Assembly (NCBI RefSeq): GCF_001425325.1
Contig: NZ_LMEH01000001.1
Location: forward strand, 1,328,687 to 1,392,686
Direction of reading: 5' to 3'
DNA: 64,000 nucleotides
Source: Leifsonia sp. Root1293
GTDB lineage: Bacteria; Actinomycetota; Actinomycetes; Actinomycetales; Microbacteriaceae
A program made the position numbers and the translations under genes. The notes below the pieces were generated by a model, which worked only from the letters and a program-made list of their open reading frames with translations, was not told where the DNA came from and ran no database searches. Positions 35,763-43,815 of this stretch are shown in pieces. The stretch's first letter is position 1. Every line of letters begins with the position of its first letter.

Positions 35763-36285
35763 CCGATCCGACCAGCGTCTCGACGCCCCGAAGGGACTGC
35801 GCAACTCCGCCAAGCGCAACCGCGCCTCCAAGGACCGCTTCGGGCGCTTCACCGAGGGCGTCGCCCGCGGCATGGGCACACCCTGGTTCCTCCTCGGGCT
35901 CTCCCTCTTCGTGATCGCCTGGATGGCGTGGAACACCCTCGCTCCGGAGTCGTGGCGCTTCGACTCCATCTCGCTCGGCTTCATCGCCCTGACGCTCGTG
36001 CTCTCCCTGCAGGCCTCCTATGCGGCTCCCCTCATCCTGCTCGCGCAGAACCGCCAGGACGACCGCGACCGCGTGCAGATCGAGCAGGACCGCCAGCGCT
36101 CCGAGCGCAACCTCGCCGACACCGAATACCTCGCGCGCGAGGTCGTCGCCCTGAGGCTCGCCATGCGCGACATGGCCTCGAAGGACTTCATCCGCTCCGA
36201 ACTCCGCGCCCTGCTCGAGCAGCTCGACGAGCGCTCAGACGACCGCGACGACGAGACGACGGACGCCGAGCCGAATGCCCGCTGA
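35749..36285 (+). CDS. DUF1003 membrane protein
   Basis: A 178-residue DUF1003 protein. A basic N-terminus (residues 1-40) is followed by two membrane helices ([17 protein letters not shown] and [25 protein letters not shown]), which are the family signature, and then a long cytoplasmic coiled-coil-like segment ([25 protein letters not shown]) ending in an Asp/Glu-rich tail. The function is unknown; genomic linkage with MgtE-N/CBS proteins suggests a joint membrane complex. The ATG lies within the end of the preceding gene after AGGAGG, and its own end overlaps mrp by 11 bases, so the three are one operon. Confidence 0.9.
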   Translation: MARASRSDQRLDAPKGLRNSAKRNRASKDRFGRFTEGVARGMGTPWFLLGLSLFVIAWMAWNTLAPESWRFDSISLGFIALTLVLSLQASYAAPLILLAQNRQDDRDRVQIEQDRQRSERNLADTEYLAREVVALRLAMRDMASKDFIRSELRALLEQLDERSDDRDDETTDAEPNAR

Positions 36286-37462
36286 CGCGACCGCCGATCC
36301 CGCACTCGAGGGCCGCGTGCTGGCCGCACTCGCGAGCGTGATCGATCCCGAGATCCGCAAGCCCATCACCGAGCTCGACATGGTCGGCGGCGTCATGGCT
36401 CGCGCTGACGGTGGCGTCGACGTCGGCATCAAGCTGACCATCGTCGGATGCCCAGCGGCAGACCGCATCGAGCGCGACGTGCTGGCGGCCGCTGAGGCGG
36501 TCGTGGGCCCGGGGCTCGCATCCGTCGACGTCACGATCATGACGCGGGAGGAGCGCACCGCCCTCACCGAGAAACTCCGTGGCGGCAAGGCGAAGCGCGG
36601 CATCCCGTTCACGGCCGAATCGCTCACCAGGGTCTACCTCGTGACGAGCGGTAAGGGCGGCGTCGGCAAGTCGACCCTGACGGCCAATCTCGCCGTCGCC
36701 CTGGCCGAGTCAGGTCTCCGGGTCGGCATCGTCGACGCCGACGTTCACGGCTTCTCGATCCCGGGGATCCTCGGACTCGTCGAGACGGATGCGGCCAGCG
36801 GCGTCCAGCGGGCGACCCGTCCGACGCAGGTGGGCGACATGATCCTGCCGCCCGTCGCTCACGGGGTGAAGGTCATCTCCATCGGCATGTTCGTCGAGCC
36901 GGGGGCCGACGGCTCCGGCGTCGCGGTCGCGTGGCGCGGTCCCATGCTGCACCGCACCATCCAGCAGTTCCTCACCGACGTCTACTTCGGCGACCTCGAC
37001 GTGCTCCTGCTCGATCTGCCACCCGGCACCGGCGATGTGGCCATCTCGATCGGACAGCTGCTGCCGCACGCCGAGGTGATCGTCGTGACCACTCCGCAGC
37101 CCGCAGCCGCCGACGTCGCCGAACGCAGCGCGCTCGTCGCCCGGCAGACGGGCCAGCACGTCTACGGCGTGATCGAGAACATGTCGGGCCTCCCGCAGCC
37201 CGACGGCAGCGTGCTCGAGCTCTTCGGCTCGGGTGGAGGAGCCGAGGTGGCCCGACGGCTCTCGGCGAGCGGAGCCGACGTGCCCCTGCTGGCTCAGATC
37301 CCGCTCAGCATCGCACTACGGAGTGGCGGTGACACCGGAGAGCCCGTCGTGCTCGCTCACCCGGAGGAACCGGCGAGCCGCGCCATCCGCGCGGTCGCCG
37401 ACACCCTGGCCACTCGCTCGCGCAACCTGTCCGGGCGCCCACTGCCCTTCTCGCCGAGGTAG
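36275..37462 (+). CDS. mrp: Mrp/ApbC-type P-loop iron-sulfur carrier ATPase
   Basis: A 395-residue protein. The N-terminal 95 residues form the MIP18/DUF59 domain ([19 protein letters not shown]). The rest is a deviant Walker P-loop ATPase with [33 protein letters not shown] and [15 protein letters not shown]. Mrp proteins carry and transfer Fe-S clusters. The C-terminal CxxC that bridges a cluster between subunits in characterised members is absent; the region reads [20 protein letters not shown], so this version may not bind Fe-S in that way. It overlaps the DUF1003 gene by 11 bases. The counterpart is Rv1229c. Confidence 0.9.
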   Translation: MPADATADPALEGRVLAALASVIDPEIRKPITELDMVGGVMARADGGVDVGIKLTIVGCPAADRIERDVLAAAEAVVGPGLASVDVTIMTREERTALTEKLRGGKAKRGIPFTAESLTRVYLVTSGKGGVGKSTLTANLAVALAESGLRVGIVDADVHGFSIPGILGLVETDAASGVQRATRPTQVGDMILPPVAHGVKVISIGMFVEPGADGSGVAVAWRGPMLHRTIQQFLTDVYFGDLDVLLLDLPPGTGDVAISIGQLLPHAEVIVVTTPQPAAADVAERSALVARQTGQHVYGVIENMSGLPQPDGSVLELFGSGGGAEVARRLSASGADVPLLAQIPLSIALRSGGDTGEPVVLAHPEEPASRAIRAVADTLATRSRNLSGRPLPFSPR

Positions 37463-37466
37463 CACC

Positions 37467-38402
37467 GTGACCCGCCTGCGTCGTCGTGAAGTCGCCGGAA
37501 TCGGCGTGGGCGGCATGGGAGATGGGCGCGGCCCGCTCATCGTCGCAGTCATCGCACTGGCGGCATCCGTGCTGTCCGGCTGCAGCGGCGCGGCTCCCCC
37601 GCCGTCGGCGTCGCCGCCGAGCTTCAGCGCCGAGGCAGCCATCGTTCAAGGCCGCACGGACTACACCCGTGGCGTGTTCTCGATGGCGATCACCAACACC
37701 GGAGACGGCCCGCTCACCATCGTCGATGCCGCCTACACATCGCCGAGGTTCGCCGAAGCGGCCGAGCGCACCGGAGAATCCGTGACGCTCGCCGCCGGCC
37801 AGCGCATCGATCTGCGGTCCCCCATCCCTCCCCTGGCCTGCGACTCGGCTGCCGCCGACGGCACCGGCGAGATCGGAACCATCGAGTTGATGGTGACGGA
37901 TGGCTCTCCCGACGCAGAACCGACGGAGCTGTCGCTCGTGCCCACCGACCCGAACAACACCGTCGACAGGCTGTTGCGCGAGGGCTGCCTCGTGAACGAC
38001 GTCGATGACGTCGTGGCCATCGCGCCACCCACGGCGTTGCGCGTCGATGGGAGCGGCGCCGACGCCGAGGCCTTCATCGACCTGACGTTGACCCCGACTG
38101 GTGGGACCGGCAGCGCGACGTTCACGGGAGTGCGCTCCACCACCCTGATGTCACCGGCCGACGGAGCAGACGGCTGGCCGCTCGGATTCACTGCGGATGC
38201 GGCATCCGCGGTGCGGGACATCACGCTGCCGATGCGGCCGACCCGGTGCGATCCGCATGCGCTGGCCGACGACAAGGTCGGCACCGTGCTCGTGATCGAT
38301 GCCACGACGTCGACGGGTCGGGAGGGGCGCTACCTGCTGCCCCTGCCGCCCACGGTCAAGGCTGAGGTGTACGAGTACATCACTACGGTCTGCGGCGATT
38401 GA
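37467..38402 (+). CDS. Predicted secreted lipoprotein, unknown function
   Basis: A protein of about 311 residues. A hydrophobic segment LIVAVIALAASVLSGC ends in a lipobox (LSGC, Cys near residue 34 from this start), and a Pro/Ser-rich linker SGAAPPPSASPPSF follows. The mature part is beta-rich, with two apparent similar halves (MAITNTGDGPLTIVDAAYTS early, then IDLTLTPTGGTGSATFTGV later), four cysteines and no recognised catalytic motif. The GTG start at 37467 is 4 bases after the mrp stop; an in-frame ATG at 37515 would give a more standard signal peptide and is a good alternative. The family is unknown to me. Confidence 0.72.
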   Translation: MTRLRRREVAGIGVGGMGDGRGPLIVAVIALAASVLSGCSGAAPPPSASPPSFSAEAAIVQGRTDYTRGVFSMAITNTGDGPLTIVDAAYTSPRFAEAAERTGESVTLAAGQRIDLRSPIPPLACDSAAADGTGEIGTIELMVTDGSPDAEPTELSLVPTDPNNTVDRLLREGCLVNDVDDVVAIAPPTALRVDGSGADAEAFIDLTLTPTGGTGSATFTGVRSTTLMSPADGADGWPLGFTADAASAVRDITLPMRPTRCDPHALADDKVGTVLVIDATTSTGREGRYLLPLPPTVKAEVYEYITTVCGD

Positions 38403-38443
38403 GATGTGGCCTCGATGCGGCGGCTCGCTCCGCGGGAACCCGG

Positions 38444-38486
38444 TGATCGAGTAGCGCCCGACGCAGTCGGTCGCGTATCGAGATCA
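38444..38486. repeat. Dispersed intergenic palindromic repeat, single copy
   Basis: A 43-bp element with ends TGATC and GATCA. It runs TGATCGAGTAGCGCCCGACG to CGCGTATCGAGATCA and belongs to the same family as 29043 and 45405. A decayed inverted copy (GGCCTCGATGCGGCGGC) lies just before it at about 38408. It sits between the convergent lipoprotein and PLP-lyase genes, where it may work as a terminator. Confidence 0.7.
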
Positions 38487-38502
38487 TCCTCGTACCGTCT
38501 GC

Positions 38503-39981
38503 TCAGACGGGCTCCACCAGGCGCGCCAGCAGCTCCGTGAGAAGGCGCTCGGCCAGTGCCGGCGGCAACGCCTCGATGAGCGCGAGCAGCGGAGCGAGCT
38601 CGGCAGGGAGCCCCGCTTCGCCGGCGCCGATGCCCACGGCGGCCAGCAGCCCGGCCGACTGCTCGGAGTCGGGCAGTGCGCCGCCGAACGCGGCCAGGAG
38701 TGGGCCGAGAGCCTCGATGATGCCGTCGGCCGACGCCCGCGGCACTCCGCGCACCTCATCGGCGGCGGCAACGAGTGCAGCCGTGAGAGCCGGAAGCTGC
38801 CCCTCCGTCACCGGCGTGATCGTGAGGTGCGTCGTGTGAGGCACCCGCGTGCCATCGGCCTGAGTGAGGCCGGGCTGAAGCTGGATGATGAAGCCGTGAC
38901 GGCGAACCGCATCCGCCCACCGGTGCGGGTCGATACGGCGGTCGGCTGGAACGGACTCGTCGGCAGCCGCGGCGAACAGCGGGCCGACGGGGTCGCCGAC
39001 CACGCGCAGGCCGTCGATGCCGTCCACGACGGAGACGAGGGCGACGGTCGCCCGTTCGGCCGCGGCCGTGAGCGCTGCGAAGCCGTCGGCGCCCAGGGCG
39101 TGCACGATGGCCCAGGCCGCAGCGAGCGGTGCGGCCGACTTCGATCCGAGCATCGTCGGGTTGACCACGGGATATCCCATCCACCGGGTCGTCGCGAAGT
39201 ACTGCATCCGCTGCCGATCGCGACCGCGCTGCAGCAGCACCGAGGCGCCCTTGGGCGCGTAGCCGTACTTGTGCAGGTCGGCCGAGATGCTGGTGACTCC
39301 CGGCACCCGGAAGTCCCAGGCCGACAGCTCGCCGCCGCGCCACCACGGCAGAGCGAAACCGCCGATGCAGGCGTCGACGTGACATGCGACGCCTCGCTCG
39401 GCGGCGAGGGCGGCGACCTCGGCGATGGGGTCGAACGTGGCAGTCGGGTACGACGGAGCGCTCACGACGACGAGGGCGACGGATGCATCCAGTCGGGCGG
39501 CGATCGCCTCGACCGCAGGAGCACCCGTCGCCGGGTCGACGGGCACCAGGTCGAGTTCCAGACCGAAGTAGTGGGCGGCCTTGTGGAATGCCGCATGAAC
39601 CGTCGTCGCCGCGAGCAGGCGGGGCACTCCGGTGCCACCGGCGGCGCGCCAGACATCACGAGCCGTCTTCACCGCCAGCAGGCAGCTCTCGGTACCGCCG
39701 GTGGTGATGGTGCCGACCACGTCCGAGTCACCATGCAGCACGTCGCGGGCGAAGCCGATGAGCTCGCGCTCCATCACCGCGATCGAGGTGAAGGTGGTCG
39801 GGTCGAGGCCGTTGAGGGGCTGCACGGCACGGATCGCGGCGGCCGCCAGCTCGTCGAGCTCGGCGAGTCCTGAATCGTAGACGTAGGAGAGCACACGACC
39901 ACCGTGGGTCGGGGCATCCGCTCGCCGAAGCTCGGCCAGTCGGTCGAGGATGTCTGTCGGGTTCTGGGCGAAGGCGGTCAC
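38503..39981 (-). CDS. PLP-dependent decarboxylase/lyase (sphingosine-phosphate-lyase-like)
   Basis: A 492-residue group II PLP enzyme. The catalytic lysine is K238 in SADLHKYGYAPKGAS, the sequence typical of sphingosine-1-phosphate lyase-like and related decarboxylases. TTGGTESCLLAV provides the phosphate-binding loop, and HVDACIGGF contains the Asp that contacts the PLP ring nitrogen. The C-terminal 80 residues are Ala/Leu-rich and variable. The substrate is unknown; bacterial members cleave phosphorylated long-chain bases or decarboxylate amino acids. The ATG lies only 4 bases beyond the stop of the upstream MFS gene, so they are one operon and the transporter may import the substrate. Confidence 0.85.
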   Translation of the reverse strand: MTAFAQNPTDILDRLAELRRADAPTHGGRVLSYVYDSGLAELDELAAAAIRAVQPLNGLDPTTFTSIAVMERELIGFARDVLHGDSDVVGTITTGGTESCLLAVKTARDVWRAAGGTGVPRLLAATTVHAAFHKAAHYFGLELDLVPVDPATGAPAVEAIAARLDASVALVVVSAPSYPTATFDPIAEVAALAAERGVACHVDACIGGFALPWWRGGELSAWDFRVPGVTSISADLHKYGYAPKGASVLLQRGRDRQRMQYFATTRWMGYPVVNPTMLGSKSAAPLAAAWAIVHALGADGFAALTAAAERATVALVSVVDGIDGLRVVGDPVGPLFAAAADESVPADRRIDPHRWADAVRRHGFIIQLQPGLTQADGTRVPHTTHLTITPVTEGQLPALTAALVAAADEVRGVPRASADGIIEALGPLLAAFGGALPDSEQSAGLLAAVGIGAGEAGLPAELAPLLALIEALPPALAERLLTELLARLVEPV

Positions 39982-39985
39982 GCTC

Positions 39986-41422
39986 TCACTGTCCTGTCTG
40001 TGGTGCGAGTTCGTCGGAGCTGGATGAACGGAGGAGGTCGATGTCCCCTCGGCGCAGGCGGTAGCCCCGAAGGGTCAGGATGCTGGCGAGGATGATGACG
40101 GCGGGAACGACGCTGAAGCTCACCACGATTCCGGCGACGGCGGATGCCGGCTGGGTGACGACCTCGGCTCCGGCCGACTGCACGTAGCCGGTGACCGCGA
40201 GCACGACCGAGAGCGCCGTCGCCCCGAGAGCCATGCCCGTGGTCTCCCCGGCGGTCCACATGCCGCCGAAGGTCCCTGCTCGTCCCGGCCCCGCGGTGAC
40301 GGCGTCGTGGGAGATGACATCGGGGAGCATCGCCATCGGGAGCGACTGCATTCCGGCGTAGCCGGCGCCGGCGAGCGCAACGGGCAGGTAGACCCAGCCG
40401 GACGGAGCCCAGAGCATCCCGATCAGGGACAGCGCTGCGATGCCGTAGAGCGTGCTCGCGTAGACGTAGCTGCGCTCCTTGCCGATCCGTCGTGCGATCG
40501 CTCCCCAGAGGGGTGCGAACACCAGCGCCGGAGCGATGAGGGCGATGAAGAGGAAGGTGAGCGCGTCGTCGGAGTGCAGCACCCACACGGCCACGTAGTT
40601 GGCGGCGGCGAGCATCATGCCGGTCGCCAGTCCCTGGAGCAGGAACGTGGCGAGCAGGGCGCGGAACGGCTGGCTGCGCCGCAGGGCGCCGAAGCCCTCG
40701 GCGTAGTACCGGCGGAGAGAGACCTTGTCGGGCGCTGCGCCGGATGCCGCATCCGTCGGCGTCGGCGTCTGGGTCGTGACGGCCTGGCCTCGACCACGCC
40801 GCGGAACCGACACGAACACGGCGACGAGCATTCCGAGGCCGATCACGACGCCGGCGACGACGGCCATCACGATGTAGCCGACGTACTCGTCATCGGTGAC
40901 CGAGCGGAGCGCCGGCCCGCCGGCACCGAACAGGAGGATGGCCAGCGTGAGCACCACGACGCGCCAGGTGAGCAGGCGCGTGCGCTGGTCGTAGGTGTCG
41001 GCGATCTCAGCCGGAAGGGCGATGTAGGGCACCTGGAACAGGCTGAAGGAGGTGGCCGTGAGCAGGAAGGCCACGAACACCCAGATCCCGGCGGCGAGCG
41101 GCGGAATGCCGGCCGGCACCGAGAAGGTGATGACGAAGAACAACGGGAGCGTGCATGCTCCGAGCAGCATGAAGCCGCGTCGGCTTCCCGTGCGCAGCAG
41201 CCAGCGATCGCTCCACGCGCCGATGAGCGGGTCGATGATCACGTCCCACACCTTCGCGAGGGTGACGAGCAGGCCGGCCATCAGTGCCGCGACACCGAGG
41301 GTGTCCGTCAGGTAGAACACCAGGACGAGTCCCGGCAGCGTGGCGAAGCCGCCGGTCCCCAGGGATCCGGCGGCATACCCTGCGACGGTGGTGCGCGTGA
41401 GCACCCGCGGCGTTGCGATCAT
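39986..41422 (-). CDS. MFS transporter, GPH-type cation symporter
   Basis: A 478-residue membrane protein with 12 predicted helices. It resembles the glycoside-pentoside-hexuronide/cation symporters (MelB-like): FYLTDTLGVAALMAGLLVTLAKVWDVIIDPLIGAWSD near the N-terminus carries the family D-P-x-x-G-x-x-S-D pattern, and TSFSLFQVPYIALPAEIADTYDQRTRL follows helix 4. The natural substrate is probably a sugar or other polar organic compound. The start is ATG at 41420-41422. It is upstream of and co-transcribed with the PLP lyase gene (4-base gap) and divergent from succinic semialdehyde dehydrogenase. Confidence 0.87.
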   Translation of the reverse strand: MIATPRVLTRTTVAGYAAGSLGTGGFATLPGLVLVFYLTDTLGVAALMAGLLVTLAKVWDVIIDPLIGAWSDRWLLRTGSRRGFMLLGACTLPLFFVITFSVPAGIPPLAAGIWVFVAFLLTATSFSLFQVPYIALPAEIADTYDQRTRLLTWRVVVLTLAILLFGAGGPALRSVTDDEYVGYIVMAVVAGVVIGLGMLVAVFVSVPRRGRGQAVTTQTPTPTDAASGAAPDKVSLRRYYAEGFGALRRSQPFRALLATFLLQGLATGMMLAAANYVAVWVLHSDDALTFLFIALIAPALVFAPLWGAIARRIGKERSYVYASTLYGIAALSLIGMLWAPSGWVYLPVALAGAGYAGMQSLPMAMLPDVISHDAVTAGPGRAGTFGGMWTAGETTGMALGATALSVVLAVTGYVQSAGAEVVTQPASAVAGIVVSFSVVPAVIILASILTLRGYRLRRGDIDLLRSSSSDELAPQTGQ

Positions 41423-41567
41423 TGCGGCAGTGTATCCGCCGTTTCGGGCGCCGGCCGACAGCGAGCGAACGTGAGTGAACCTCGTGGCGGATGCGGCGCA
41501 TCGACGCGGGCTGATTCCTCCCGGATGCGGCCTGCGAAGAGTAACCGATGAAGTGGGTCAGTTGTCC

Positions 41568-41573
41568 TAGAAT
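41568..41573 (+). promoter_or_regulatory. -10 element of a probably leaderless gabD2 transcript
   Basis: TAGAAT lies 6 bases before the ATG at 41580, so transcription should start at or next to the start codon. No ribosome site precedes the gene. Confidence 0.5.
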
Positions 41574-41579
41574 GGCGCA

Positions 41580-43130
41580 ATGCCCGCAACGATGCCGGAT
41601 CTCGCGATCCTGAACGACCTCGACGCCGACGTCTGCTCGACGTCGGGCGCCTCGAAGACAGTGATCGCCCCGCTCACCGGGACGGTGCTCCATGAACTTC
41701 CCGTGAGCACGCCCGATGACGTCGCTGACGCCTTCGCCCGTGCTCGGCTCGCCCAGTTGGCGTGGGCCCGTGCCGGCTTCGCCGCCCGCCGCGCCGTGCT
41801 CCTCCGGGCGCACGACGTGATCCTCGAGCGCCGCGATGAACTCCTCGACATCCTGCAGTCCGAGACGGGCAAGACCCGCGGACAGGCGTTCGAGGAGGTC
41901 TTCCAGTCGGCCACCGTCACCCGCTACAACGCTCTGTCGGCTGCGAAGGCCCTGCGCGGCGGCCGCCGCCGATCCGCGCTTCCCCTCATCGTCGACACCA
42001 CGGTGCGCTACAGGGCGAAGGGCGTCGTCGGCATCATCACCCCGTGGAACTTCCCCCTCAGCCTCGCCGCCATGGATGTCGTTCCGGCACTCGCTGCCGG
42101 CTGCGGCGTCGTGCAGAAGGCCGACGACCAGGGCGCTCTGAGCGTGCTCGCTCTCCGTCGCGCATTCATCGATGCCGGCCTCCCGCCCGAGCTCTGGTCG
42201 GTCGTGACGGGAGACGGTCCGGTCATCGGCGGCGCGGTCACCGCGAACGCCGACTACATCTGCTTCACCGGGTCGACGGCGACAGGCCGCAGTGTGGCCG
42301 TCGCAGCGGCAGAGCGACTCGTCGGTGCCTCCCTCGAGCTCGGCGGCAAGAACGCCATGATCGTGCTCGACGACGTCGATCCCCTCAAAGCCGCTGCGGA
42401 TGCCGCATACGGATGCTTCGCCTCGGCCGGGCAACTCTGCGTCTCGGTCGAGCGCATCTACGTGCAGCGTGGCGTCGCCCGCGCCTTCACCGAGGCGTTC
42501 GCAGCCCGCGTCGAGTCGCTGCGGTTGGGCTCGGCGTTCGACTACTCGACTGACGTCGGGTCGCTCACCAGTGCGGCGCAGCTGGCACGCGTGCAGGCTC
42601 ACGTCGACGACGCCGTCGCGAAGGGCGCAACCGTGCTCGCTGGAGGCAGGGCGCGCCCCGACCTGGGTCCGTACTTCTACGAGCCGACAGTGCTCACGGA
42701 TGTCACCGACGACATGGCCTGTGCAGCCGGCGAGACCTTCGGTCCGGTGGTCTCGGTCTACACGGTCGACACCGACGATGAGGCCGTGATCGCCGTCAAC
42801 GACTCCGACTACGGGCTGAATGCGTCCGTCATGAGCGGCTCCACCTCGCGAGCTCGCGCCGTCGCCTCGGTCATCGATGCCGGCAGCGTGAACATCAACG
42901 AGGGATACCGGGGATCGTTCTCGACGGTCGACGCCCCCATGGGCGGGATCAAGCAGTCGGGACTGGGTCGTCGAAACGGACGCGAAGGCCTCCTCCGATT
43001 CGTCGATGCCGTCACGGTGTCCCGATCGACCGGTTTGATGCAGTTGCCCCGCACCGGTGCCGAGTTCTCCTCGATGGCCGGCCCGATGGTCCTTCTCGCT
43101 CGGGTCATGAAGGGCGCCCGCCAGCGCTGA
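41580..43130 (+). CDS. gabD2: Succinate-semialdehyde dehydrogenase (NADP+), GabD2 type
   Basis: A 516-residue aldehyde dehydrogenase. GIITPWNFPLSLAAMDVVPAL begins the coenzyme-binding domain, FTGSTATGRSVAVAA is the dinucleotide loop, LELGGKNAMIV contains the general base E253, and FASAGQLCVSVERI contains the nucleophile C287. NEGYRGSFSTVDAPMGGIKQSGLGRR is characteristic of the actinobacterial GabD2 branch, which oxidises succinic semialdehyde to succinate. It is divergent from the MFS/PLP-lyase operon and overlaps the following membrane-protein gene by one base. The specific symbol is a family-based assignment; another semialdehyde is possible. Confidence 0.85.
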   Translation: MPATMPDLAILNDLDADVCSTSGASKTVIAPLTGTVLHELPVSTPDDVADAFARARLAQLAWARAGFAARRAVLLRAHDVILERRDELLDILQSETGKTRGQAFEEVFQSATVTRYNALSAAKALRGGRRRSALPLIVDTTVRYRAKGVVGIITPWNFPLSLAAMDVVPALAAGCGVVQKADDQGALSVLALRRAFIDAGLPPELWSVVTGDGPVIGGAVTANADYICFTGSTATGRSVAVAAAERLVGASLELGGKNAMIVLDDVDPLKAAADAAYGCFASAGQLCVSVERIYVQRGVARAFTEAFAARVESLRLGSAFDYSTDVGSLTSAAQLARVQAHVDDAVAKGATVLAGGRARPDLGPYFYEPTVLTDVTDDMACAAGETFGPVVSVYTVDTDDEAVIAVNDSDYGLNASVMSGSTSRARAVASVIDAGSVNINEGYRGSFSTVDAPMGGIKQSGLGRRNGREGLLRFVDAVTVSRSTGLMQLPRTGAEFSSMAGPMVLLARVMKGARQR

Positions 43131-43768
43131 TGATGCCGGTGAAACTGCCACCCGCGAGAGCGACGCGCTGGTCGCGAGCCGTGCCGTTCGCCGCCACACC
43201 GCTGGCCATGGCCGCCATGGTGTTGTCCGGCGAAGCAGACTTCAACGGCGTCGTCCTGCCGTACGTTCTGGTTCCTCTTGCTGTTATGGGCCTGGCCCTG
43301 TCGACGATTCAGGTCGTGTCCGTGACCGCCTCCAGGCGATTGATATCCTCCATACGACTAAGCCTCGGTAGCGACACCGACATCTTCGCCATTCTCAGGA
43401 CACCACGTCTGGCAGCCGAGTTGGAGACGGTGGATGAGTTCGCCGCGAGCCGCCTCCGCCAGCGCCTCGTGCGATACGCGGCCATCTCACTCGATGACGA
43501 CGGGATCGCCTTCTGGGACTGGAAGGACGGAGCGATGGAGGTCTACTCAGTCCCGTGGGCGAGGGTGCTCTCGGCGGCCCCGGGCACAACGGAACTGCCA
43601 GCTGATCTGTATCGGTGTCTGGATCTGGACATCGCAGCTCCCGCCGCGACGATGCCCATCGTCGTGCTGGACGAGGGGCGAATGGGTCCCCGTCTCACCT
43701 CGGACACGCGTTTCGCTTCCTTGCTCGACACCGTCCGCGGACGCGTGGTCGTGGCCAGCGCGATCTGA
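43130..43768 (+). CDS. Hypothetical two-helix membrane protein
   Basis: A 212-residue protein with two adjacent membrane helices near the N-terminus (AVPFAATPLAMAAMVL and VVLPYVLVPLAVMGLALSTIQVV) and a soluble C-terminal domain. That domain contains YAAISLDDDGIAFWDWKDGAMEVYSVPWARVLSA, a strand pattern suggestive of a PH-like fold; this is inference. It starts ATGATG, overlapping the gabD2 stop by one base, so it is co-transcribed. The codon use is less GC-rich than that of its neighbours, especially in the first 250 bases. No family recognised. Confidence 0.65.
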   Translation: MMPVKLPPARATRWSRAVPFAATPLAMAAMVLSGEADFNGVVLPYVLVPLAVMGLALSTIQVVSVTASRRLISSIRLSLGSDTDIFAILRTPRLAAELETVDEFAASRLRQRLVRYAAISLDDDGIAFWDWKDGAMEVYSVPWARVLSAAPGTTELPADLYRCLDLDIAAPAATMPIVVLDEGRMGPRLTSDTRFASLLDTVRGRVVVASAI

Positions 43769-43815
43769 AGGGCGATTCGATTTCGGCTCACCGGCTCACC
43801 GGCTCGCGCGGACCA

